64,000 nt of DNA from Nemertoderma westbladi (GCA_032718475.1 JAUCBJ010005587.1:1-64000), one strand, 5' to 3'; shown: positions 22,701 through 34,900, numbered from the stretch's first letter. The notes: generated from the letters alone by a model not told the origin. Translations and numbers: made by a program.

Positions 22701-25700
22701 CCTAAGGTGGTTCTGTTATTCTCCAACTAGTGTTGCCCCAGTAGAGGAGGTGGAAAATTTATTTAATTTAAGGAGCTCATACAAGACTGTAGTGCATTAT
22801 CACATCGACCCTTCTCCAGTGATCATCGCCTTATTATGACCAAGGTAGGACTTTTTTTCGCGCTAGCAGAACTACGAAATCTACCTTGCTACGGCATGAC
22901 TGGTCCTCTCTGTTGCAACAGCCCAGTGTGAGATCAAGCTACACACTTCAGCTGAGCAACAGGTATCTGATGACAACGGCAGAACACTGCGAGGTCTATA
23001 CTGCCTTCACAGAAGCAGTTAAGTTAGCATATGCAGAAACAGTTCCTGTATACCCTCGAAACAGGAAAAAGGCCCCCTGGACTGACCACAAAATTCGGAA
23101 GTGCCGAAATGTCCTCTCTAAGGCACAGAATAAGTCCCTCGCGCACACTAGGACAACCAGGGATGCAGATAAAGCTGCATCTAGGTCCGTATCAGGCAAT
23201 ACTCTGATGATCTCAAGAGCTTATCAATAAGCAGGTTGATGCCATTAACAATTCTGATTACTTGCAGGTAATCAGCCCAGTCATGGCAATCAATAAACCT
23301 GCTCACTATGAGGAAAAGATAACCAACCACCAAGGTCAAGGCTGAATCTCCAGTTGATCGCCTCAATAATAATCGTTGGAAGGGCCATTTTGAGAAGATT
23401 CTAAACAATGACAGGGTATTGCCTGATAACTTTGTGGAACATCATGTATCTGAGTCTGGGCTTACAGATATCCCAATTGGTGGCATATCCTTTGGTGAAA
23501 TCAAGACTGCAGCAAAGAGCGTCAACAATCATACCAGTGGAGTAGTATCATTCACCCCATTATTGTGGACATGTATAAGACAAAGAGAGTCCCTCAAGAA
23601 ATGAAAACGAATAAGTTGGAGCGTCCTTTTGGGTGACACACTTACAGGATTACGGGATACGGGATTTGCGTCAAGCCCCCCCCCCCCCCCCCCCCCCCCA
23701 ACTGTCTCCCAGGCCGTGCAATTTACATCATTCATGTTACACTGTACCTTCGAGCTACGACAGAAGGCCCATAACACATGATTGCATAAAATTAAAACAA
23801 AACTGAATCAGGTTATACAAATGAGAGTTACTTAGCGTAGATCCTGGCGAATTTGGCCTTTATTATAACAGTAAGTTAGGCCCTATGAATTTATTTTTTA
23901 TTAATAATTTACTATGTATATACTGTAAATCACATTCTATAAATTGTACGGTGCATACCGCAGTTAGATTTTTATCGTTGAGTCGGCATTGTCACGCTCT
24001 CGATAAAGTTGTACGTATAAAGTATGTAAAATTATGTTTTATATTTGTTTTAGGTTAGCGTAGTGTATTTGTGGGGTAATGGTGAGAAATATCGAGACTT
24101 GAAAAAATATCGAGAGTAAAAATATCGAGAGTAAAAATATCGAGAGTATAAATATCGAGAGTAAAAATATCGAGAGTAAAAATATCGAGAGTAAAAATAT
24201 CGATTGTTGAAAGATATCGAGAGTAAAAATAACGAGTGTTGAAAAATATCGAGTGTTGAAAAATATCGAGAGTAAAAATATTTCATTGCGTGAGCATTTT
24301 ATTTAGAATTATAGGACAATATTGCAGTACATGGGTTACAACAGTGCAAGTGCAAATAAATGGCCTTGATACACCTTGGTTACACCTATTGACCATATTT
24401 ATCATACTAGCTAGTTTTGCTATTTTTTTAATAAATATTATAGAAGATGTGCTGGCTATCAATTTTGATAAATACTGTATTTTTGTTCTAGAACTCATTT
24501 TTTAGTTCTAGATCACAATTTTATTTTTTTATACTAGCTAATATTTTCTACTTCTTTTTATAAATGTTATAGAACACGTGTAAGCTACCAATGTTGATAA
24601 ATTTTTTGTTCTAGAACACATTTTTTTTGTTCTAGAACATTTTTAGGAAAAAAATTATCATACAACCGTAATTAAAAAAAATTGTTACTGTCGATATTTT
24701 TACTCTTGATATTTTTCAACACTCGATATTTTTCAACACTCGTTATATTTACTATCGATATTTTTCAACACTCGATATTTTTACTCTCGATATTTTTCAA
24801 CACTCGATATTTTTACTCTCGATATTTTTCAACACTCGATATTTTTACTCTCGATATTTTTCAACACTCTATATTTTTACTCTCGATATTTTTACTCGCG
24901 TTATTTTTACTCTCGATATTTTTCATGTCTCGATATTTCTCAATATAAACTATTTGTGTAATATTGTATTTGTAACCAAGTAACATAAAGGACCCCCTTG
25001 GAAATGAGCTGCAAAACTTTAGGGGCACAATCCTATATGTTATGTTACAATACACAGTATATACATGTTTGGTGTAATTATTATTATTTTTACATAAAGA
25101 TTAAATTCATCTATCTATTTATCTATGTTATAAATCGGTGAGCAGGGATCCTAACGAAGCGAACTTAGATCCCAGTTCTTAAATCCACTATAGTGCATTC
25201 CATTATAGATCCAGTAGTTAATATGCTTTATAAATAACTTATCTCGAATAGTAAGCAATCGTTGATATATACCATGCCCCGGAATGTACTGTCCTAAATT
25301 CAGTTGATGGTACCACCCAAAAATATTTTCTACAAATCTTAAAGTGATTGATAAAATTTAGTTAGATCAATATAACGAAGAAGTTATGTAAAAAATCATT
25401 TCTTGGTAATAGGCCGTACAACAGTACATAACAATTACTGACACACAACACACTACAATACTGCACTGCGGTACCGGTATGACTAATATAATTCATACAG
25501 TAAGGTAATACTTTTCGGTATTAGAAAATCAGTCTGTATGCCCGCATGTACTGTATGAATATTAACATATGCAAGCATGTATATGCTTGTGTCTACTGCT
25601 GATAGTGACACAGATCCATTCGAAGTCTTATGGGGATTCTCTCAGGATGACACACTTGCACCATTCCTATTCGTAATTGTTGTTGAATATGTTCTACGCA

Positions 25701-28700
25701 TGTCGTTAGATCATCTTAATAAAGATGAGGTAATGGTAACACCCCCTACTGGCACAAGAAGTAGAGGAAATCCAGCAAAGTACCTTACTGATCTAGACTT
25801 TGAGGCTGATGACTTAGGGGTACTGTCAGAATCACTAGAGGGAACCAACCCAAAGGCTCCCCTGCTTATTGGAACAGGTTGCTTCTAGTGTTGGTCTTTT
25901 TTGTAAACTCCAAGAAGACGAAAATTATGACAGTGAACTTTAACAGCCCCAAGTAATGTCTGATCGTAAGGGCATAATCTCCAGCGATGGGTTGTTTCAG
26001 CATGTGGATGACTTCTGCTACTTGGATCATGGATCCGGAAGTCAGGTGGAGACCTTCGAATATGTAATTGGAACGCATGAGCAGCATTGAATAGTTTGTC
26101 CAGGATTTGGAAGTCCCATAGAATAAAACGTAATCTCAAGATTCGATTATTTATGGCAAACCTGTTCTATGCTGGGCTCTAACTGTAGCGAACACCAAAT
26201 CTCTGGATGGCACTTATACAAGAATGCAGCGCCGTGTACATTGTGTCAAGTAAATTGAAAACATCTCCACTCAGAATCTATACAACATTGGAGGTTTTCC
26301 ATTAGTCTCCCCTAGCTGGACACTTGAACGGAACCGCCTCCGCTTTGCAAGACATTGCTTTCGCTATGATGACCAACCAGTGCATAATCTTGTAATTTGG
26401 CGGCCTCATGGGAGTGATTAAGCATGGTGTACAGCCCATGACTTTCTTGAGACGCTTCTTAAAGGACACTGATCTTAAAGGACACTGACCTTGAAGATGC
26501 GGATGCTCTAGGAAATGTCATGGTTGATAGGGAATTGTGGCGGCGCAGTCTAGTTAAAAAGCCGACACATTATTCTTAATATATATGTAATATATGTAAT
26601 GCAGCTGCAATGCAACATGCCGATAGTAGTAGTAGTAGTAGTAGTAAAATGGTACTAGGCCATACAAGCGTTAATACAGTAATTAAAAAGTTCGTCAAGT
26701 TAGAATTAAAGTTTGAAACCAAATTTTTTCAACTAATTAATTGTTTAATGCAATTTATTATTATTACTTTATCAGGCAAGAATGATTTGTGTCTCTCTGG
26801 TGATTATTTGTATACCACTTGCCTTTACACATTACTACACATATGAGGGTAAGGAAGATAACACTTGTAACTACAGATTTGATGACAGCGCTAATGATGT
26901 GAGATTGTACAACACGATATCGTCAATGGTAATCAATGTTTTAGCTCCTCTACTATTGCTGATTCCATTGAATGTGCTGATAATCAACAAACTCTATCAA
27001 GCTGGGTGAGTTTTTTTCATTAAGCTGGTGAGTTTTACTCATTAAGCTGGATGAGTTTTACTCATAAGCTGGGTGAGTTTTATTCATTAAGCGGGGCGAG
27101 TTTTACTCATTAAGCTGGGTGAGTTTTATTCATTAACCTGGGTGAGTTTTATTCATTAAGCTGTGTGAGTTTTACTCATTAAGCTGGGTGAGTTTTATTC
27201 ATTAAGCGGGGCGAGTTTTACTCATTAAGCTGGGTGAGTTTTATTCATTAAACTGGGTGAGTTTTATTCATTAAGCTGTGTGAGTTTTACTCATTAAGCT
27301 GGGTGAGTTTTACTCATTAAACTGGGTGAGTTTTACTCATTAAGCGGGGCGAGTTTTACTCATTAAGCTGGGTGAGTTTTACTCATTAAACTGGGTGAGT
27401 TTTATTCATTAAACTGGGTGAATTTTATTCATTCAGCTGTGTGAGTTTTACTCATTAAGCTGGGTGAGTTTTATTCATTAAACTGGGTGAGTTTTATTCA
27501 TTAAGCGGGGCGAGTTTTACTCAATAAGCTGGTTGAGTTTTACTCATTAAACTGGGTGAGTTTTACTCATTAAACTGGGTGAGTTTTATTCATTAAGCTG
27601 TGTGAGTTTTACTCATTAAACTGGGTGAGTTTTATTCATTAAGCGGGGCGAGTTTTACTCATTAAGCTGGGTGAGTTTTATTCATTAAGCTAGGTGAGTT
27701 TCATTCATTAAGCTGGGTGAGTTTTACTCATTAAACTGGGTGAGTTTTACTCATTAAACTGGGTGAGTTTTATTCATTAAGCTGGGTGAGTTTTATTCAT
27801 TAAGCTGGGTGAGTTTTAATCATTAAACTGGGTGAGTTTTATTCATTAAGCGGGGCGAGTTTTACTCATTAAGCTGGGTGAGTTTTACTCATTAAACTGG
27901 GTGAGTTTTACTCATTAAACTGGGTGAATTTTATTCATTAAGCTCTGTGAGTTTTACTCATTAAGCTGGGTGAGTTTTACTCATTAAACTGGCTGAGTTT
28001 TATTCATTAAGCGGGGCGAGTTTTACTCATTAAGCTGGGTGAGTTTTATTCATTAAACTGGGTGAGTTTTATTCATTAAGCTGTGTGAGTTTTACTCATT
28101 AAGCTGGGTGAGTTTTACTCATTAAACTGGGTGAGTTTTATTTATTAAGCGGGGCGTGTTTTACTCATTAAGCTGGGTGAGTTTTGCTCATTAAACTTGG
28201 TGAGTTTTTCTCATTAAACTGGGTGAGTTTTATTCATTAAGCTGTGTGAGTTTTACTTATTAAGCCGGGTGAGTTTTACTCATTAAACTGGATTAGTTTT
28301 ATTCATTAAGCGGGGCGAGTTTTACTCATTAAGCTGGGTGAGTTTTACTCATTAAACTGGGTGAGTTTTATTCATTAAGCTGTGTGAGTTTTACTCATTA
28401 AGCTGCGTGAGTTTTACTCATTAAGCTGGTGAGTTTTATTCATTAAGCTGGGTGAGTTTTACTCATGAAGCTGGGTGAGTTTTACTCACCAAGCTGGGTG
28501 AGTTTTACTCATTACGCTGGGTGAGTTTTGCTCATCAAGCTGGGTGAGTTTTATTCATTAAGCTGTGTGAGTTTTACTCAATAAGCTGGTTGAGTTTTAC
28601 TCATTTAGCTGGGTGAGTTTTTGACAATTAAACTAGGTGAGATTTATTTGACTGATAATTACTTTATTGTAGTAAAGTTATATTAGAGGTAACAGCTTAA

Positions 28701-29413
28701 TGAAAAATTACACGAATGCTCCAGACCTGTCACATCCGACTGTTAATATATGATATAAGAATTGTCTTCACATAATTGTAGAAAGCATGTACAATTATTT
28801 TCACCTATACAATACATTAATGAATTATGATTACTTTTAGATTTGTGGTTTATTTTCTACATAGGTCAAGTGGAAGTAAAGCTGCTGCAGGGCATCTAAG
28901 GTCATTGTCAGTAACTTTCGTTTTCAACTGCATCGCATTTTTTCTACTGGCTTTTCCGATATGTCCATATTTAATATATTTGACATTAAATGTAGACTGC
29001 AAAGGATGGATTATTGGCCAACCGAATATCGGTAAGTTACATTGATAAAAATAATTGTGGTCTACATAACTTTTGTCCACAGCGACATTAATGTAACTGT
29101 ATATTGCGGTCGCTTTACCATATAAATTCCTTTTTCATCTGATACCATTTACTATCCTGGTATTAATCTAAATTGTTGAACTAGCAATTATCTTAATGCA
29201 TCTTCTCAAGTAAATTGTGACAACAATAAATTGTATAATCATTTGTATTTCTTTACAGGTAATAAATTTCACGTTTCACTCATGGTGTTGTCCTACATGA
29301 CTTATGGTAACCAAGCTATAACATTCTGGATTTACGTTATTACTAACACAACTTTTCGTAACGGGTTTAAAAGACTGTTCCTATGCTCTAAAGGTGAAGT
29401 AGATGACAAATAG
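19613..29413 (+). CDS. Class A (rhodopsin-like) GPCR, gene 2, complete
   Basis: A complete 340-residue receptor from exons 19613-19741, 20627-20968, 26776-27005, 28865-29031 and 29259-29413. The lengths sum to 1,023 nt with no in-frame stop. The N-terminus is extracellular, lacks a signal peptide and has N-glycosylation sequons NQT and NST. Residues 44-157 hold TM1-TM3 with Asn1.50, Asp2.50, Cys3.25 and ERY. TM4, ECL2 Cys and TM5 Pro follow, then TM6 FFLLAFP and TM7 NQAITFWIY, where NPxxY is missing. It acts at the plasma membrane and should couple to a G protein, but the altered TM6/TM7 switches make the mode of activation uncertain. Introns hold MITEs, a decayed LINE and a splice-site minisatellite. 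Gene 1 is its paralogue. Confidence 0.9.
19927..19985. repeat. 20-bp perfect inverted repeat in gene 2 intron
   Basis: TTATGTGGTAACCAATGACG at 19927-19946 is exactly complementary to 19966-19985, with a 19-nt spacer. Probably a tiny MITE or its remnant. Confidence 0.8.
20240..20373. mobile_element. short foldback/MITE in gene 2 intron
   Basis: Outer arms ACATACTTGT and ACAAGTATGT, extended inward by 'actttacagtgt...gtggcttt' and its complement, give imperfect arms of about 50 bp in a 134-nt element. No ORF of substance. Confidence 0.7.
20627..20968 (+). CDS. GPCR gene 2 exon: TM1-TM3
   Basis: Acceptor cgttgcag ends at 20626 and donor gttagt starts at 20969. It has the same 342-nt length and phase as in gene 1. 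About 13 substitutions separate the two, only two in the first ~210 nt and eleven in the last ~130. Protein changes are Asn to Lys in the first loop and Gln to Leu after ERY. Confidence 0.9.
20969..22430 (+). other. intron of gene 2, upstream part
   Basis: AT-rich intronic DNA before the LINE copy. No coding or structured feature recognised. Confidence 0.5.
22495..26645 (+). mobile_element. decayed RTE-type LINE copy with internal insertion
   Basis: A 5'-truncated relative of the intact LINE at 31914-35665, lying in a gene 2 intron in sense orientation. It starts within the endonuclease (DEVLIKD, NPTALAALDKID, CYSPTSVAPVEE), continues to about QEMKTNK (23600), and is interrupted until about 25580. 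It resumes with VSTADSDTDPFEVLWG and the RT motif region (DLDFEADDLGVLSES, one extra residue in FADD), then C-terminal pieces to 26575, and ends with the 3' UTR and (TAG)n at about 26626-26645. Numerous frameshifts and stops make it non-functional. RT codons between the two halves are missing. Confidence 0.88.
24083..24942. mobile_element. foldback-like element with tandem-repeat arms
   Basis: The ends are inverted: TGAGAAATATCGAGAC at 24083 and its counterpart ending at 24942. Each arm of about 200-250 bp is a tandem series of 'atatcgagagtaaaa' or 'atatcgagtgttgaaaa' units, oppositely oriented. The roughly 400-nt centre contains two diverged copies of a ~120-nt segment (24408-24525 and 24531-24645, both with 'ttctagaac.cattttt'). 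No transposase. It sits inside the interrupted LINE. Confidence 0.8.
26776..27005 (+). CDS. GPCR gene 2 exon: TM4-ECL2-TM5
   Basis: Acceptor tatcag ends at 26775; the first downstream donor gtgagt starts at 27006. It has the same 230-nt length and phase as gene 1. This donor is followed by about 70 tandem copies of itself, so splice-site choice here is unusual; only the first donor keeps the reading frame to the next exon without additions. Confidence 0.87.
27001..28650 (+). repeat. 23-nt minisatellite made of a 5' splice site
   Basis: About 70 copies of 'gctgggtgagttttactcat' plus 'taa'. The first copy is the real exon end and donor (AGCTGG/GTGAGT), and the same junction occurs once in gene 1, so the repeat was born from the splice site. 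Most units keep GTGAGT; a recurrent variant (gcggggcgagt) has GC in place of GT. Variants recur at intervals, suggesting higher-order amplification. Confidence 0.95.
28865..29031 (+). CDS. GPCR gene 2 exon: TM6-ECL3
   Basis: Acceptor acatag ends at 28864 and donor gtaagt starts at 29032. It is 167 nt with the same phases as gene 1. An identical second copy of this exon lies at 30694-30860. Confidence 0.88.
29259..29413 (+). CDS. GPCR gene 2 terminal exon: TM7 and C-tail
   Basis: Acceptor tttacag ends at 29258 and the stop is TAG at 29411-29413. It encodes TM7 and helix 8 (FRNGFKRLF), then a short tail ending VDDK. AATAAA at 29415-29420 directly follows the stop. Confidence 0.88.
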
Positions 29414-29692
29414 AAATAAAATATATAGGCCTGTTTTGAATGAACCACAAGAAGTCCGGTCTGGAAGATCAAAGACTATATATACTACAAGTTGTTTAGG
29501 CTGTAAATCACCACCTACATGTATATGTATGTAACCACACCGCACCGTAACCCATCCCGCAATTGTCCACGCACACGCCAAAAATACTATAGTTCTACTG
29601 AAGGCCTCGACCGGTAGTATTATGGAGCAGTGATCTGCTGTTAATTATACAGTATTCAGCAAATGAATAATTATTATTATTATTTTAATCCC

Positions 29693-30084
29693 ATCTTCCC
29701 TACCCGTGGCCATTCTTCACATTAGTTGTAATTTCTTCATAGCTTTAGAAAGCTTTCGTTGCAACTATTCCAAAGTCCAAACATGTTCTTGCAATCTTTG
29801 AACGCATATATCTCAGCTATATCTCAAAGGAATCAAACGTTGTTACTGTATATACTGTATTTGGAATCCTTGCAACACAAGCTTTCAAATGATATAAATA
29901 AATCACGACTAGTCGGCGTTACGAGGGTGCAATTTCAGAAAAGACATTGTGTTTAATTGCTTATAAAAAATTTAAGGCGAAACAGAAAATTTCGGCTTAA
30001 TGGTAACAATGACGGTGAGTTTAACTAGTTGTGTTTCAAATTTCAAGCAATATGATAACGATTTGTAGAAAAATTTAGGGGGAG
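29693..30084. repeat. ~390-nt dispersed segment, copy 1
   Basis: From 'atcttccctacccgtggcc' to 'aaatttagggggag'. It recurs at 31522-31913 (by the tandem duplication) and at 37122-37511. A 65-codon ORF (MQLFQSPN...) persists in all three copies, but the copies are too similar for that to mean selection. Family not recognised. Confidence 0.85.
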
Positions 30085-30693
30085 ACTACTAGGATCGGCG
30101 AGTTTTACTCATTAAACTGGATTAGTTTTATTCATTAAGCGGGGCGAGTTTTACTCATTAAGCTGGGTGAGTTTTACTCATTAAACTGGGTGAGTTTTAT
30201 TCATTAAGCTGTGTGAGTTTTACTCATTAAGCTGCGTGAGTTTTACTCATTAAGCTGGTGAGTTTTATTCATTAAGCTGGGTGAGTTTTACTCATGAAGC
30301 TGGGTGAGTTTTACTCACCAAGCTGGGTGAGTTTTACTCATTACGCTGGGTGAGTTTTACTCATCAAGCTGGGTGAGTTTTATTCATTAAGCTGTGTGAG
30401 TTTTACTCAATAAGCTGGTTGAGTTTTACTCATTTAGCTGGGTGAGTTTTTGACAATTAAACTAGGTGAGATTTATTTGACTGATAAGTACTTTATTGTA
30501 GTAAAGTTATATTAGAGGTAACAGCTTAATGAAAAATTACACGAATGCTCCAGACCTGTCACATCCGACTGTTAATATATGATATAAGAATTGTCTTCAC
30601 ATAATTGTAGAAAGCATGTACAATTATTTTCACCTATACAATACATTAATGAATTATGATTACTTTTAGATTTGTGGTTTATTTTCTACATAG

Positions 30694-30860
30694 GTCAAGT
30701 GGAAGTAAAGCTGCTGCAGGGCATCTAAGGTCATTGTCAGTAACTTTCGTTTTCAACTGCATCGCATTTTTTCTACTGGCTTTTCCGATATGTCCATATT
30801 TAATATATTTGACATTAAATGTAGACTGCAAAGGATGGATTATTGGCCAACCGAATATCG
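30694..30860 (+). CDS. duplicated GPCR exon (TM6-ECL3)
   Basis: The second copy of exon 4 of gene 2 with intact splice sites and the same protein. It lacks its own TM1-TM5 exons, so it can only be an alternative 3' exon of gene 2 or be unused. Confidence 0.8.
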
Positions 30861-31087
30861 GTAAGTTACATTGATAAAAATAATTGTGGTCTACATAACT
30901 TTTGTCCACAGCGACATTAATGTAACTGTATATTGCGGTCGCTTTACCATATAAATTCCTTTTTCATCTGATACCATTTACTATCCTGGTATTAATCTAA
31001 ATTGTTGAACTAGCAATTATCTTAATGCATCTTCTCAAGTAAATTGTGACAACAATAAATTGTATAATCATTTGTATTTCTTTACAG

Positions 31088-31242
31088 GTAATAAATTTCA
31101 CGTTTCACTCATGGTGTTGTCCTACATGACTTATGGTAACCAAGCTATAACATTCTGGATTTACGTTATTACTAACACAACTTTTCGTAACGGGTTTAAA
31201 AGACTGTTCCTATGCTCTAAAGGTGAAGTAGATGACAAATAG
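31088..31242 (+). CDS. duplicated GPCR terminal exon (TM7)
   Basis: The second copy of exon 5 with acceptor, stop and AATAAA intact. Splicing to the upstream pair or this pair would give the same protein but different 3' ends. Confidence 0.8.
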
Positions 31243-31913
31243 AAATAAAATATATAGGCCTGTTTTGAATGAACCACAAGAAGTCCGGTCTGGAAGATCA
31301 AAGACTATATATACTACAAGTTGTTTAGGCTGTAAATCACCACCTACATGTATATGTATGTAACCACACCGCACCGTAACCCATCCCGCAATTGTCCACG
31401 CACACGCCAAAAATACTATAGTTCTACTGAAGGCCTCGACCGGTAGTATTATGGAGCAGTGATCTGCTGTTAATTATACAGTATTCAGCAAATGAATAAT
31501 TATTATTATTATTTTAATCCCATCTTCCCTACCCGTGGCCATTCTTCACATTAGTTGTAATTTCTTCATAGCTTTAGAAAGCTTTCGTTGCAACTATTCC
31601 AAAGTCCAAACATGTTCTTGCAATCTTTGAACGCATATATCTCAGCTATATCTCAAAGGAATCAAACGTTGTTACTGTATATACTGTATTTGGAATCCTT
31701 GCAACACAAGCTTTCAAATGATATAAATAAATCACGACTAGTCGGCGTTACGAGGGTGCAATTTCAGAAAAGACATTGTGTTTAATTGCTTATAAAAAAT
31801 TTAAGGCGAAACAGAAAATTTCGGCTTAATGGTAACAATGACGGTGAGTTTAACTAGTTGTGTTTCAAATTTCAAGCAATATGATAACGATTTGTAGAAA
31901 AATTTAGGGGGAG

Positions 31914-34900
31914 ACTACTAGGATCGGCATGCTGCATTGCAGCTGCATTTTTAAGAATGCTGTGCCGGCTTGTCAACAAAATTGCACCGCCACAACTCCC
32001 TATCACCCATGACATTTGCTAGATCATCCGCATCTTTAAGGCCAGTGTCCTTTAAGATGCGTCTCAAGAAAGTCATGGGCTGTCCACCATGCTTATTCAC
32101 TCCATGAGGCTGCCAAAGTACAAGATTATGCACTGGCTGGTCCTCACGGCGAAAGCAATGTCCTGCAAAGCGGAGGCGATTTTGTTCTAGTGTCAAGCTT
32201 GGGGGAACCAATGAGACACCTCCAATGTTATATAGTGTCTGGTTGGAGATGTGTGCATTGTACTTGACACAATGTACCCGGCGTAGCATTCTTGTGAATG
32301 TGCCATCCAGAGATTTGGTGTCCTCAGCAGTTAGAGCCCAGCATGGACTCCCGTAGAGGAGTACTGGAACTACTGCTGCTCTAAATAATCGGACCTTAAG
32401 TTTCCGATTAATTCTAGGTGACTTCCAAATCCTGGAAAGCCTATTCAAGGCTGCCCATGCCTTTCCCTTACGTATTCGAAGGTCCTCACCTGACTTCCGG
32501 ATCCATGATCCCAGGTAACAGAAGTCGTCCACATGCTCAAGCATACCATCCTTTGAGCTTATGCTCATCCGATCAGAGACTTGCTGAGGATTTTCAAAGT
32601 TAACTGTCAGAATTTTGGTCTTTCTGGAGTTAATAAAAAGACCAACACTAGAAGCAGCATGTTCTAATGAGCTGAGGAGCCGCTGGGCTCCCTCTAATGA
32701 TTCTGAGAGTACTCCTAAGTCATCAGCAAAGTCTAGATCAGTTAGGTACTTGGCAGGATTTCCTCGACTTCTGGAGCCAGTAGGTGGAGTTATCATCACC
32801 CCATCATCATTATGATGATCTAAGGACATGCGTAGAACATAGTCAACCACAATAATGAACAAGAATGGTGCAAGTGTGTCTCCTTGGAGGACGCCCCATG
32901 ACACTTCAAATGGTTCTGTGTCACCGTCAACAGTAGACACAAATGTTGTCGAACCATCGTATACTGATCTGATTGCTGCAATAATTTCATCAGGAATCCC
33001 ATATAATGAAAGTATGCTGAACATACGTGAGCGAGAGACTGAATCAAAGGCCTTGAAGAAGTCAACAAAGATAACAGCCAGATGCCTGTCTTTCTTTTTT
33101 GATAACTCTTCAATTATCCTTCTAAGTGCCAAAATGGGCTCCATGGTCCCACGACCTTTACGGAACCCATTCTGATTTCCACGTAGCAGTCTCTCAATGG
33201 GATCCCTGATGCGATTTAATAGAATTCTATTGTATAGTTTTGCAGCAATCGAGATCAATGAGATTCCCCGAAAAGAACCATAGAGTGTTAGGTTGCCCTT
33301 CTTGGGAACTGGCACCAACTTATTTGTTTTCATTTCTTGTGGGACTCTTGTTGTACGGTACATGTCTACTATGATGGGATAGATGAGCTTTAAACACTCA
33401 GGTATTTTAAAGACCTCAGGGGGAACACCATCTACTCCACTGGCACGATTGGTCTTAATGCTCTTTGCAGCAGCCTTCACTTCTGCAAAGGAGATATCGC
33501 CAATGGGAATATCTGGGAGTACAGACTCAGACACTTTTACTTCTATAAAGTTATCAGGCAATACCCTGTCATTATTGAGGAGCTTTTCAAAGTGGGCTTT
33601 CCAACCATTGAGGCGATCGGCTGGTGATTCAGCCTTAACCTTGGTGGTTGGTTGGCTTTTCCGCCCAGTAAGCAGATTGATCGATTTCCATGCCTGGGAT
33701 GATTGCCTGCTGTCGTCAGCATCATTGATGGCATCAACCTGTTGGTTTATTAGCTCCTGTAGATTAACAGAGTACTGCCTGTTCAGGGACCTAGATGCAG
33801 CTTTAACTGCATTCTTGGCCGCTGTAGTCTGTTTGAGTCGGGACTCTTTCTGCGCCTTATGAAGGTCATTTCGGCACTTCTGAATTTTGTTGTCAGTCCA
33901 GGGGGCCCTTTTCCTGTTTCGAGGGTATACAGGAACTGTTTCTGCAGCTGCTAACTTAACTGCTTCTGTAAAGGCAGTATAGCCCTCACAGTGATCTGCC
34001 GCCTCAGAGGCAAGAGCCTCATACCTGTTGCTCAGCTGTAGTGTGAAGCTGGATCTCACACTTGGCTGTTGCAACAGAGAGGACCAGTCATGCCGTGGCA
34101 AGGCAGATTTCGTTGTTCTGCTAGCACGCAGACTAAGTCTTACCTTGGCCACAATAAGGCGGTGATCACTGGAGAAGGGTCGAAGTGTAAATGCATTACA
34201 GTCTTGTATAGAGCTCCTGTATTTCCTACGAAACAGAATATGGTCTATCTGGGACTTGTGACCACTGGGTCCACTATGAGTCCATAGCTTTCCAGTTCGC
34301 TTCTTGAACTGGGTTCCAGCCGAAAACAATCCATTTCCAGAGATAAAATCCTGAAGATGGACAGAATTTCGGTTAACACTATTGCTATAGACCCAGGGCG
34401 ATGTAGGTGATTGATGCAGACTTGCATTAAAGTCTCCCAGGAATGTTAAGAATGCATGCTGATCCACTCCATCAGTTGCTGCTTGTAGATTGTGGTAGAA
34501 ATTGTCCACCTCCTCTACAGGGGCAACACTAGTTGGAGAGTAGCACACAATCAGAACCACCTTAGGAAACTTCTTAGCCAGTCTTCCAGAACATGAGAAC
34601 TGGCAACGGATGATGCGGTTAGAGATTTGGTCTATTTTGTCCAATGCTGCATGTGCAGTTGGATTCATCAATAGACCAATTCCACCATTGCCACTATCAT
34701 CTGCTGACGCGAGGGCGAGTCGCCAACCGCCCCCCATGTCCTTAATCAGAACCTCATCAGTCTGTCCAGTCTGCATTCGGTGCTCTTGAACACCCACTGC
34801 GCTAAGAGAAAGCTTATCTGCCAAGGCAGTCAGCTCACCTTGTCGCATTGGGGACCCGAGTGTTAGGGTGTTTACTGAGGCTAGTCTAGTGACTTGCCTC

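Larger units (their letters stand above)
28271..30099 (+). repeat. 1,829-bp tandem duplication, copy 1
   Basis: Covers the end of the minisatellite, exons 4 and 5 of gene 2, the 3' flank, a 390-nt dispersed segment and 16 nt of the RTE LINE tail (ctactaggatcggc). It is repeated at 30100-31928 with only a few substitutions seen (e.g. gataatta/gataagta). Confidence 0.95.
30100..31928 (+). repeat. 1,829-bp tandem duplication, copy 2
   Basis: The second copy, beginning in the middle of minisatellite units directly after the copied LINE tail (ggatcggc/gagtttt). The breakpoint joins the LINE 3' end to the minisatellite, so the LINE was present before the duplication. Confidence 0.95.

Noticed and set aside
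24050-24948. ORFs coding YSRYF-type repeats
   Set aside because: They are translations of the tandem-repeat arms of the foldback-like element.
29759-29956. 65-codon ORF in three copies
   Set aside because: The copies are recent duplicates, so persistence of the frame carries no information; no motif seen.
32418-34287. Sense-strand ORFs up to 159 codons (e.g. 33383-33862)
   Set aside because: Shadow frames of the antisense LINE ORF; no independent motif.
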